Below, piece by piece: positions 1 through 7,659 of a stretch of DNA of 60,538 bases. A program made the translations under genes and the position numbers. The DNA comes from Anaerotignum sp. (lineage in GTDB: Bacteria > Bacillota > Clostridia > Lachnospirales > Anaerotignaceae): positions 1 to 60,538 of the forward strand of contig NZ_DAOUQB010000017.1 in NCBI RefSeq assembly GCF_030625865.1, in the 5' to 3' direction. Within the stretch, counting starts at the first letter, position 1, and every line of letters starts with the position of its first letter. A model generated the notes under the pieces. It had not been told where the DNA came from and did not search any database. It saw only the letters and a program-made list of their open reading frames with translations.

Positions 1-305
1 TCAGCCTCCTCCTCCAAAAGTTCTCTGCATATTTCTTTTCCCACACAACCATCTTCCAGCCCATCAAACCACCTTTGCAGTAATGCCTTTAGGGTTCTCT
101 CTTTGCTTCTTAACATAACAAAATTATTCTCTGAAAATCCCATTTTTTCCAACAGCAACAACCTCTGAAGCTTCTCTCCATCCGCTTCATAATAAACCAG
201 CGACCCATCCTCCATACGTTTTGGCGTAACCAGACCTATATTACGGAAACGCTCAATGGTAAGCAATTCCACCCCATAAGCCGCACTGATTTCGTCCTTT
301 GTCAT
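1..305 (-). CDS. MerR-family transcriptional regulator, N-terminal part (cut by window edge)
   Basis: The reading frame starts at the ATG at 305, behind the purine-rich site AAAAGGGGGA, and runs off the left edge, so only about 101 residues are visible. The N-terminus (MTKDEISAAYGVELLTIERF) followed by an RNIGLVTPKR stretch and a DGSLVYYEAD stretch fits the MerR winged helix: helix-turn-helix, wing, then the start of the helical region. MerR proteins bind a promoter as dimers and twist it when an effector binds. The effector domain lies outside the window, so the signal is unknown. What is seen is the fold pattern; the regulatory role is inferred from the family. Confidence 0.7.
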   Translation of the reverse strand, partial: MTKDEISAAYGVELLTIERFRNIGLVTPKRMEDGSLVYYEADGEKLQRLLLLEKMGFSENNFVMLRSKERTLKALLQRWFDGLEDGCVGKEICRELLEEEA

Positions 306-721
306 ACTTTTCCCCCTTTTAAAGCTTCCCTGATTCTCTTTTTTACGAAATAACCTTCGAAACAGAAATCCTTTTTTAACAACTTCCCTATGATAAAACT
401 TAAGCTTAGCAAAAAGAATCACTTACTATTTAATTTCAATTTTTTTCCTGTAACAGTTTACCATATATGAATATATGCTACAATGCATTTTCAGGGATTT
501 AAGAGTCTCTTAAGATATGAAAAAACTCCTTACAAAAATATAAGGAGTTTTTTCAGGGGATTCTATGTTAAAAACGTTATTTGCATCCTTTTATATCCCT
601 TTTTTGCACGCCATTGTACAAAAATAGAGATACTATAAAACAATCATTCGTGTTTTTTCAGTGGTCTTACCCCATGAGTATAGATTTCAATGGCAAAGCT
701 TCATAAACTGTTGATGTTCTG
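306..721. other. Intergenic region between merR-like gene and cysteine desulfidase gene
   Basis: This 416-base AT-rich stretch holds the upstream region of the MerR-like gene and the terminator at 521-553. No further open frame with a ribosome binding site was seen. Confidence 0.6.
521..553 (-). terminator. Intrinsic terminator of the cysteine desulfidase gene
   Basis: A perfect 12-bp stem (AAAAACTCCTTA paired with TAAGGAGTTTTT) encloses an 8-base loop and has A and T tracts on both sides. It lies 170 bases downstream of the desulfidase stop codon and could act in both directions. Confidence 0.8.
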
Positions 722-1996
722 TTACTTTGCCATCATAATCTCAATGACTTTCATATCTACATCCGCTAATCCCTCATGGGAAAGTCTTGCCAAGTTCTTT
801 GCCGTATCTTCTGCTTTTTCGCCGATAAATCCATCTGTATCTTGAATCACACTGTCATCCATGGCAAACATAGCAGAATATACCGCCTCACCTGCACAAA
901 CAGAAAGCTTCAAGGAACAACCGCCCTTTGCTCCATCACAGAACATGCCTGCGATACCGCCCATCATATTTTGAACTGCGCCGGAAATTTGCTTGAGATT
1001 CCCATCCATCAAATACACCATGCCTGCTGCAGCGCCTGATGCCGCTAAGGTCGCTCCACAAATAGGGGATAGACGTCCAACATGATACTTCATATACATA
1101 ATAATCAGCATACCCAAAAATTCAGCCCGCAAAAGCTTTTCTTCCGAAACATTCCTATGCTTTGCAAAAACTGCCATAGGCACCATGGTTTCAATTCCTT
1201 GATTGCCGCTGCCTAAAAACGTCATAACAGAGCCGTTGCCGCCACTCATACGAAAATCACTGGCTGCCGCAGTAAATTGCTTAATTTCCGTAAGCATATC
1301 ATTGGAAATAAGACCTTTTCCTGCTAAATTCTTTAAAGCAGGCCCAATGCCCAGGGCATATTTCTTCTGCATACCAATTTCAGCGATAGAAAGATTCATA
1401 TCAATGCCTTCCTTGATAAACGCCAAATCAGCTGCATCCACAGTGTTTGTCCACTCATAAAAATCAGCAAAAGTATATTTCGTTACATCAAAGGCTTTCG
1501 TGGTTGCTTCTGCTGCTGAGAGTGTACGTTTGTCCAAAACAACCTCTCCGTTCTTTTCCGCAAATATCATATTATCATGAGCCTTTTCCGTAATAGTATG
1601 GCCTTTTTCTTCTTCATTTATAGCGATACATTCAATATAAAATTCACTGCTCGGAAGTACCTTTACAGAAACGAATCCTTCTTGTACCAATTTTTTCGCT
1701 TTCTCTACCTGTTCAGGATGTATTTCAGCAAAAATCTCCATGGTGTTTCCGGGCTTGCTCAGTAAAAACCCTAAAGCACAGGAAAGCTCGATTCCATTGG
1801 TTCCTGTATTTGGAATTTGTACGCTATAAGCATTTTTAAAAATATTAGAACTAATAACCATATCCAAATGGGTAGCGGATTTTTTTAACAATTCGCAGGT
1901 TCTGGAAACTGCCAGTCCAATGGCTACCGGTTCTGTACAGCCCATACTGGGTTTCATTTCACTTTTCAACGCATCAAACACAAGATTCATATCCAT
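722..1996 (-). CDS. cyuA: L-cysteine desulfidase / UPF0597 (serine dehydratase alpha-like) family protein
   Basis: This 424-residue protein belongs to the UPF0597 family (CyuA/CdsB type). Such enzymes break L-cysteine into sulfide, ammonia and pyruvate with an Fe-S cluster. Visible family marks are the N-terminal KPSMGCTEPVAIGLA, the middle SGGNGSVMTFLGSGNQGI and the C-terminal MGGIAGMFCDGAKGGCSLK, all carrying the cysteines expected for the cluster. The ATG at 1996 is chosen because AGGAGGA sits 7 bases upstream and the sigma-54 promoter at 2049-2065 would transcribe only this start; an in-frame ATG at 2182 lies upstream of that promoter. The sigma-54 activator gene lies next upstream on the same strand. 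The gene symbol is by family resemblance; another substrate (for example serine) is possible. Confidence 0.82.
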   Translation of the reverse strand: MDMNLVFDALKSEMKPSMGCTEPVAIGLAVSRTCELLKKSATHLDMVISSNIFKNAYSVQIPNTGTNGIELSCALGFLLSKPGNTMEIFAEIHPEQVEKAKKLVQEGFVSVKVLPSSEFYIECIAINEEEKGHTITEKAHDNMIFAEKNGEVVLDKRTLSAAEATTKAFDVTKYTFADFYEWTNTVDAADLAFIKEGIDMNLSIAEIGMQKKYALGIGPALKNLAGKGLISNDMLTEIKQFTAAASDFRMSGGNGSVMTFLGSGNQGIETMVPMAVFAKHRNVSEEKLLRAEFLGMLIIMYMKYHVGRLSPICGATLAASGAAAGMVYLMDGNLKQISGAVQNMMGGIAGMFCDGAKGGCSLKLSVCAGEAVYSAMFAMDDSVIQDTDGFIGEKAEDTAKNLARLSHEGLADVDMKVIEIMMAK

Positions 1997-2048
1997 AATT
2001 ATTTCCTCCTTGTATATAACCCCTCTTTTTATCTTATCTATAAATAAG

Positions 2049-2065
2049 AGCAAGTTTAATGCCAA
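2049..2065 (-). promoter_or_regulatory. Sigma-54 (-24/-12) promoter of the cysteine desulfidase gene
   Basis: Read on the minus strand the site is TTGGCATTAAACTTGCT. The GG (-24) and GC (-12) dinucleotides and the spacing fit the consensus TGGCAC-N5-TTGC except for one or two bases. Transcription would start near 2038, giving a leader of about 40 bases before the ATG at 1996. An activator of the right class is encoded next door. Confidence 0.85.
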
Positions 2066-2107
2066 TGAGAAAACTCCCGAATTATAAGAAAAATTGTCCC
2101 TCTCAAT

Positions 2108-2121
2108 TCTCAACCTTGAGA
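2108..2121. promoter_or_regulatory. Dyad TCTCA-N4-TGAGA, copy proximal to the sigma-54 promoter
   Basis: A perfect inverted repeat (TCTCAACCTTGAGA) lies about 45 bases upstream of the -24 element. It matches two dyads near the end of the activator gene and is a candidate activator binding site (inference). Confidence 0.5.
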
Positions 2122-2461
2122 AAGCCCTTTGAACATTTTCCATTTCATAAAAAAATCTTATTATAAACTCCCCTTTCTCCATAACTATAGACGCTTTGGT
2201 TAAATGAAAAAATGGGTAAATTTGTTGTTACGTAGTATCACTTTAAAAACAAAAAACTATAAAAAATTTTAGGATGAAAAAAAATTTAGTATTTTTTAAT
2301 TTCATACAAATATATCCCTGTTCCAGTGGCAATCACTGAATTATTTTGAAGTCTCTAAAAGTTCCTTTCTTTCATCCTTACAAAAAAACCTTTCTTAAAA
2401 CACAACCGTTCATGTTTTAAAAAAGGCCTTTCTTATAGACAAATACAATTATATCTTTTCT

Positions 2462-2494
2462 TCTCAAAAACGAGATAATTTCTCAAAAATGAGA
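2462..2494. promoter_or_regulatory. Two tandem dyads TCTCA-N4-YGAGA, distal candidate enhancer sites
   Basis: TCTCAAAAACGAGA (2462-2475) and TCTCAAAAATGAGA (2481-2494) lie 19 bases apart, immediately beyond the stop codon of the sigma-54 activator and about 400 bases upstream of the -24/-12 promoter. They share the half-sites of the dyad at 2108-2121. Sigma-54 activators often bind paired dyads upstream and reach the promoter by DNA looping; that role here is inferred. Confidence 0.5.
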
Positions 2495-3928
2495 TTAAAG
2501 CAGATGGTGTTTTTTTAGTTTTCGATAGAGCGTAGCACGACTGATTTGCAGGGTATCCGCAAGCCTCTCCTTATCTTCCAAAGAAGTTTCTTCCTTCAGC
2601 ATATTAGATAACACTCGCTTTTCATACTCTTCCATGATTTTTTCTAATGACCATGCATCATATCCCTTTGCAGAACGTAAGACAATGTGATCCGGCAAAT
2701 CTGAAAGCTGAACCTCATCTTCTTCCACTATATTCGACAGATATTCCACAATGTTTTTTAATTCCCTCACATTCCCCGGCCAGTTGTAGTTAACCATCGT
2801 CTGCAAAACCTCAGTGGATACCCCTTGGATATGTTTATTCAGCTTTTGATTGTAATACGGGATATAATACTCCACCAAAGCCGGAATATCTTCCTTTCGC
2901 TTGCGTAAAGGCGGCAATTCAATGGGGATAATATTCAAGCGGTAATACAAATCTTCTCGAAAGGTTCCCTCCTTCACCATCTGCTCAATATCCTTATTCG
3001 TCGCACAAATTACACGGATATCAATGGGAATGGGTTTGTGTCCTCCAATACGTTCCAGCTTTCTCTCTTGTAACACCCGCAACAGCTTTGTTTGCACATG
3101 CAAAGGCATATCTCCAATTTCATCTAGGAAAATGGTGCTTTTATCTGCCAACTCAAACTTTCCGATAGCTCCTTTTTTCTTTGCCCCGGTAAAAGCCCCC
3201 TCCTCGTAGCCAAACAGTTCACTTTCCACCAAATTTTCGGGGATTGCTGCACAGTTAATGGAAATCATAAGCTTATCCCGTCTTTGGCTTAGATCATGAA
3301 TCATTTTTGCCATAATTTCTTTGCCGGTACCACTCTCTCCACGCAAAAAAACGGTTGAATCAGATTTTGCCACCTTGCGCCCGATGGCAATAGCCTCCTG
3401 CATTTTTTTGCTTTTGCCTACGAATGACCACCCTTTTTTGTCGTCGTTGACAACTTGCAATTGCTGCTCCAAACGATCTCTAGCCTCTGCGGTATACAGC
3501 TTGCTTTCCAAGAGCATTGTCATGTATTTCAAAAACTCCTCTAGCTTTGCACGGTTTTTCAACAGGTTCTCCCGCTGCTTTTCCTCAAACGCAACAATAG
3601 AAATCACCCCTACCACTGCCCCGTTTTTAAAAATGGGATAAGCTAAATCTGCCAATTCTTTGCAAAAAGCCCGTTTTTCACAATCAATACAATTGGGATC
3701 TTGTTCCACATTTGTAATGATCCCACTTTCGCCGGTTTCTAAAATTCGATTAAAAAATTTGGCATGGGCAATGGTAGTCCCAACTTCAGCGGCGTAATTT
3801 CCTGTTCCCGCCACACGAATCAGCTCATTATCTACCACGGTAACATCAGATTCCAAAATAGACGAAATGGCTTGGGCATAGGCCTGTATAAAGGTTTGAA
3901 TTTTCATTAAAGCTGTCACATCGCTCAC
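2495..3928 (-). CDS. Sigma-54-dependent transcriptional activator (CdsR/PrdR-like)
   Basis: This is a 477-residue enhancer-binding protein. Residues 1-145 form a GAF/PAS-like sensor with a cysteine cluster (C80, C83 and C89 in DPNCIDCEKRAFC) that could bind metal or sense redox or thiols. The AAA+ domain (about 168-395) has Walker A GESGTGKE (197-204), the sigma-54 contact loop GAFTGA (244-249), Walker B TIFLDE (265-270) and the FREDLYYRLN arginine-finger region. A Fis-type helix-turn-helix ends the protein (about 455-475). It needs RNA polymerase with sigma-54. Position and the -24/-12 promoter in front of the desulfidase gene make that gene its likely target, as known for CdsR-type regulators of cysteine breakdown. 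The ligand is not shown by the sequence. Confidence 0.88.
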   Translation of the reverse strand: MSDVTALMKIQTFIQAYAQAISSILESDVTVVDNELIRVAGTGNYAAEVGTTIAHAKFFNRILETGESGIITNVEQDPNCIDCEKRAFCKELADLAYPIFKNGAVVGVISIVAFEEKQRENLLKNRAKLEEFLKYMTMLLESKLYTAEARDRLEQQLQVVNDDKKGWSFVGKSKKMQEAIAIGRKVAKSDSTVFLRGESGTGKEIMAKMIHDLSQRRDKLMISINCAAIPENLVESELFGYEEGAFTGAKKKGAIGKFELADKSTIFLDEIGDMPLHVQTKLLRVLQERKLERIGGHKPIPIDIRVICATNKDIEQMVKEGTFREDLYYRLNIIPIELPPLRKRKEDIPALVEYYIPYYNQKLNKHIQGVSTEVLQTMVNYNWPGNVRELKNIVEYLSNIVEEDEVQLSDLPDHIVLRSAKGYDAWSLEKIMEEYEKRVLSNMLKEETSLEDKERLADTLQISRATLYRKLKKHHLL

Positions 3929-4098
3929 CTCTTCTTATTTCAGTATAGCGAAAATCCTCCAAAGACACAACAAAAATGATTGTATTTTCTCAGGACAGTT
4001 TATAACATCTCACCAAAAAAAGGCTTACTCCCTTCATTTTTTTCTCGAAAAAACTTCTTTTTCACCAAACGAAGAAAGTGTACTTCTTTATTCTTCCC

Positions 4099-4127
4099 TT
4101 GCTTGCACCCTATAAATTTAGTATACT
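4099..4127 (+). promoter_or_regulatory. Candidate sigma-A promoter of lplA-lipA
   Basis: TTGCTT (4099-4104) and TATACT (4122-4127) are separated by 17 bases and lie 37 bases upstream of the lplA start. Confidence 0.5.
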
Positions 4128-4163
4128 AAAAAATATATTTTACAAATGATAAGGAGGGCTAAA

Positions 4164-5159
4164 ATGATTTTTATTCAGCCAAAAACCACTGATGCTGCAC
4201 TGCATTTTGCGACGGAAGAATATTGTATGACCGCCTTGGGGCAAAAACAAGACATCTTCATGCTTTGGCAAACAGATCGCTGTGCTATGCTGGGCAGTAA
4301 CCAAATTGCGCAAGACGAAATTGACCTCGCCCTTGCGAAACAGAACGATGTGCAAATCGTTCGCCGTTCCAGCGGAGGAGGAACCATTTACACTGATGAA
4401 GGCACCTTGCTTTGCACCCTAATCACCCCTTTTTCCTCAGGGGACGATGCAAAGGAAATCGGGCGAAACCGCTTAGCGGAGCCATTGATTTCCGCTTTAC
4501 AAAAAATGGGGATTCATGGAGAAATAAAAGGGAGAAACGATATGCTGATAGACGGCAAAAAATTTTCCGGCTTGGCACAACGTTTGGGCAAGAACTGTCT
4601 TTGCAGTCACTGTTCCCTTTTATTCGATACCGACCTTTCTATTTTGGAAAAAATATTGACTGTGGATGAATCGAAAATAAAAAACAAGGGAATTGCTTCT
4701 GTACGCAGTCGTGTTACCAATATTTATCAACATCTTCCAGAAAAATATGCAACTCAGGAATTTAAAACTCATTTGATACAGGCTTTAGCGGAGCTTATTC
4801 CTATGGATACATACACATTCTCCCAAGAGGAGCTTGGCGCCATTGAAAAAATTCGAAAAGAGAAATATGCAAATCCTCTTTGGATCTATCGAACCAACAA
4901 TAACTTTACCCATTCTAACGAAAAACGTTTCCCTTTGGGCAAAGTCGAGGTTTATTTGGATATTAAGGGCGGTATGATTGCATCCTGCTCCATACGTGGT
5001 GATTTTCTCTCTATCAAACCCATAGAAGAATTAGAAAAACACCTTACCCATAAAGCGTTTGATAAGGGTACACTCATGGCTTGTGTAAACAATACTGATT
5101 TACTCCCCTATCTTGGTGGAATTACTGCTGATGAATTTTTATCTGTTTTATTTTCTTAA
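4164..5159 (+). CDS. lplA: Lipoate-protein ligase A
   Basis: This 331-residue enzyme activates free lipoate with ATP to lipoyl-AMP and transfers it to a lysine of lipoyl domains such as GcvH or E2 subunits, in the cytoplasm. Family marks are RRSSGGGTIYTDEGTL (lipoate-binding loop) and NDMLIDGKKFSGLAQR with the catalytic lysine. The C-terminal third is the LplA accessory domain needed for the adenylation step. The start at 4164 is chosen because AAGGAGG lies just before it; the ATG at 4146 would place the ribosome site inside the gene. lipA follows after 68 bases, so scavenging and synthesis of lipoate are encoded together. No lipB and no lipoyl-dependent complex is in the window. Confidence 0.92.
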   Translation: MIFIQPKTTDAALHFATEEYCMTALGQKQDIFMLWQTDRCAMLGSNQIAQDEIDLALAKQNDVQIVRRSSGGGTIYTDEGTLLCTLITPFSSGDDAKEIGRNRLAEPLISALQKMGIHGEIKGRNDMLIDGKKFSGLAQRLGKNCLCSHCSLLFDTDLSILEKILTVDESKIKNKGIASVRSRVTNIYQHLPEKYATQEFKTHLIQALAELIPMDTYTFSQEELGAIEKIRKEKYANPLWIYRTNNNFTHSNEKRFPLGKVEVYLDIKGGMIASCSIRGDFLSIKPIEELEKHLTHKAFDKGTLMACVNNTDLLPYLGGITADEFLSVLFS

Positions 5160-5227
5160 GCAGACCTGGTGTAGTATTAAGAAAAGAGTATAAATTTTTA
5201 AATATAAATAAATTGGAGGATGGTAAC

Positions 5228-6085
5228 ATGTTAGAAAAACCCCACTGGTTAAAAAGAACCTATAGAGATAATTCAAATTTAAACTATGTTCGTGAAATGC
5301 TAAGTGCACTTCAATTAAACACAATTTGTGATGCGGCAATGTGCCCTAATTATGTAGAATGCTTTTCAAAAAAAACAGCAACCTTTATGATATTAGGGGT
5401 AAACTGTACCAGAAATTGCCGTTTTTGTAACGTAATCAATCGTGAACCCCAAAAAGTTGATGCCGATGAGCCAAACAGAGTTGCAGAGGCAGTTACCAAG
5501 CTGGGATTGAAATATGTGGTAATCACTTCCGTAACCAGAGATGATTTGCCTGACGGCGGGGCCGGGCACTTTGCGGCAACAATTCGTGCCATTCATAAAT
5601 CAAATCCCCATACCGCCGTTGAAGTTTTAATTCCTGATTTCCAGGGAAATAAAGATGCTTTAAAAATCGTTGCGGATGCAAATCCCGAGGTGATCAGCCA
5701 CAACATTGAAACCGTAAAAGACCTCTATGATCAAGTACGCCCCCAAGCAATTTATGCAAGATCCTTGGATGTGTTGAAATCCATTAAAGAACTGGCTCCC
5801 CAAACCCGTTCTAAAACCGGCATTATGCTTGGTCTTGGAGAAACGCCGGAGCAAGTTTATCAGGTAATGGATGATTTAAGAACTGTTGGCTGCGAATTCT
5901 TGACCATAGGTCAGTACCTCGCCCCCTCCTCGGCACATTATCCCGTTCAGGAATACATAACCCCCGAAGAATTTGATCGTTACGGCCAAATTGCAAAAGA
6001 AAAGGGCTTTGATTTTGTTGCCTCTGCGCCGTTTGTGCGTAGCTCCTACCATGCTGCTGAAGCCTTGGAAACGGAAGCAAAATAA
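5228..6085 (+). CDS. lipA: Lipoyl synthase (radical SAM)
   Basis: This 285-residue enzyme inserts two sulfur atoms into protein-bound octanoyl groups. Both Fe-S clusters are visible: the auxiliary cluster motif C-x4-C-x5-C (CDAAMCPNYVEC) and the radical SAM motif C-x3-C-x2-C (CTRNCRFC). The C-terminal RSSY ligand motif is present in FVRSSYHA. The length is close to the usual 280-300 residues. The ATG at 5228 follows GGAGGATGGTAAC; an ATG 15 bases earlier overlaps the ribosome site and is rejected. It is co-directional with lplA and ends at a strong terminator. Confidence 0.96.
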   Translation: MLEKPHWLKRTYRDNSNLNYVREMLSALQLNTICDAAMCPNYVECFSKKTATFMILGVNCTRNCRFCNVINREPQKVDADEPNRVAEAVTKLGLKYVVITSVTRDDLPDGGAGHFAATIRAIHKSNPHTAVEVLIPDFQGNKDALKIVADANPEVISHNIETVKDLYDQVRPQAIYARSLDVLKSIKELAPQTRSKTGIMLGLGETPEQVYQVMDDLRTVGCEFLTIGQYLAPSSAHYPVQEYITPEEFDRYGQIAKEKGFDFVASAPFVRSSYHAAEALETEAK

Positions 6086-6095
6086 ATCAGATCTG

Positions 6096-6132
6096 AAAAA
6101 AGCAAGTACCCTTAATGGATACTTGCTTTTTT
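6096..6132 (+). terminator. Terminator after lipA
   Basis: AGCAAGTA (6101-6108) pairs with TACTTGCT (6120-6127), extended by A and T tracts on either side. It can also serve the convergent TolC-like gene. Confidence 0.85.
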
Positions 6133-6198
6133 ATAAAGTAATAACACTTTTTTCTAAGCTTATTTAAAGAAAAACACATGCCATAATCTTGTTTCTTT

Positions 6199-7638
6199 TT
6201 ATCCGGCAATCTGCTCTTTATAGGTATCATAAATATCCAAAGAAGTACCATCCATCAATAAATGATATTCTTCCCAAGCTAAATCGTAATCATATGCCGC
6301 CTCCAAAATTGCCAGATCATTCTGCTCAAACTGCAACTCTAACGCCTGTATTTCAACAGCAGACACCAGACCCAATTCCGCGGATTTTTGCTGCTGCTCC
6401 CACTGTGTTTTTGCCTTATCATAGGTATCCTTTTGAATCTGGTAAGCTGCTGCCGCTTTATTAATGCTATCCAGTTTTTTCTTTAAATCGTTGGCAATAG
6501 CAATTTTCTGGTCTTCCATAGAAACATTGGCAATATCCATATCTGTCTCATGAACCTTGATTTGCCCATCATAAAGAGTGGTATCATTAGATTTTTTCTC
6601 TGCCTGTTGATAATCCCGGCGCAAAGTTTTTAGTTGATAATTCTTATCAGTGGCCTCTTTTAATAATTCCTCGCTGTATTCCGGGGCATACTCAATCTTC
6701 CTTGTCTTTTCAGGTGCTTCAATTTCCAGGGCATCATCAATGGGTCTACCCATCAAGTCATTCAGTTGACGTTTCAGTAAAGTTAAACCGTTTTGGGCAT
6801 CCTGAATGTCTTTTTCATTCTGAGTTACAGAAAGCTTTGCCTGGGTTAAGTCGATTTCTATACTAAAGCCTAATGCTTTTTTCTTTTCTTCAATAGAGTA
6901 AAGGCGCTCCATTAACTCTTGTTTTTTTTCAAGCAGAGCGATACCCTGTTCTACCTGAACTGTTTTTTCAACCAAAAGCTGGGAAACCAATAAAGCCTGA
7001 TTATTCCAATCTTCCTGAGTTTTATTTAAATCCTGCTTTGTATTTTTCAATTCCTCTTGCTGATCTTCCAATTCGTCCCTCTGTGTGTCTGCAATGCTGT
7101 CAGTCATATCTTCCATGGCACTGGCAATTTTGGCACTACCGGAAAGCAGTGCACTGCTTACAGCACCTAAGGTATTCTCTGATAGTCCGGCATCTTCATC
7201 ATAACTCAACGCCCCATTAATTGCAGATTTCCCGGAAGATGCCGCTTCCCCAGCCTCTTTTCTGGCATGGGCAGCACTATCTTGGGCATCCTTCAGATCG
7301 CTTAAGCCATCATCAATGGCATCCAACCCAGAAAGGACTTTTTTATAATTTAACGCCAACGTTGTTTTTATACGGTTGTTCTCCAGTACTTCTTTTTGAA
7401 TTTCTTCCAATGTCATTGCCTCAACTTCATGCTCCTCAGTTTCTTCTTGGGTGGCTTCATCTTTTGATGCTTCGTCCTTTGAAACTTCATCTTTTGATGT
7501 TTCGTCTTTTACGGTTTCATCCTTTGCCGTGTCATCTTTGGCCACGGTGGTTTTGGCATAAGCCGGTATTGCCAAGGTAAACGTCAGAACACCTGCCAAA
7601 AGCAAAGCACTACCTTTTTGATACTTGAATTTTCCCAT
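6199..7638 (-). CDS. TolC-like coiled-coil exported protein of an efflux operon
   Basis: This 479-residue protein has a signal peptide (KGSALLLAGVLTFTLAIPAYA, cleavage about residue 28), then seven lysine/acid pentads of the type xKDEx (about residues 31-65), and long helical coiled-coil segments with heptads through most of the rest. This is the layout of proteins annotated as TolC family in Clostridia. True TolC forms an outer-membrane channel, and nothing else in the window suggests an outer membrane, so the protein may instead span or scaffold the thick cell wall. It is the last gene of the operon with a HlyD-like adaptor and two ABC-2 permeases, 21 bases after the upstream stop. Export function is inferred from neighbours. 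Confidence 0.65.
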   Translation of the reverse strand: MGKFKYQKGSALLLAGVLTFTLAIPAYAKTTVAKDDTAKDETVKDETSKDEVSKDEASKDEATQEETEEHEVEAMTLEEIQKEVLENNRIKTTLALNYKKVLSGLDAIDDGLSDLKDAQDSAAHARKEAGEAASSGKSAINGALSYDEDAGLSENTLGAVSSALLSGSAKIASAMEDMTDSIADTQRDELEDQQEELKNTKQDLNKTQEDWNNQALLVSQLLVEKTVQVEQGIALLEKKQELMERLYSIEEKKKALGFSIEIDLTQAKLSVTQNEKDIQDAQNGLTLLKRQLNDLMGRPIDDALEIEAPEKTRKIEYAPEYSEELLKEATDKNYQLKTLRRDYQQAEKKSNDTTLYDGQIKVHETDMDIANVSMEDQKIAIANDLKKKLDSINKAAAAYQIQKDTYDKAKTQWEQQQKSAELGLVSAVEIQALELQFEQNDLAILEAAYDYDLAWEEYHLLMDGTSLDIYDTYKEQIAG

Positions 7639-7659
7639 ATCTATGCTCTCCTCTCAAAA

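Noticed and set aside
1997-2182. N-terminal extension of the desulfidase from an ATG at 2182
   Set aside because: The -24/-12 promoter lies inside it, a strong ribosome site precedes the ATG at 1996, and the extension does not resemble the family.
6199-7638. TolC-like gene as proof of a Gram-negative organism
   Set aside because: Lipoprotein-type TRAP and HlyD receptors, T-boxes and the rest of the gene content point to Clostridia, where TolC-labelled proteins also occur.
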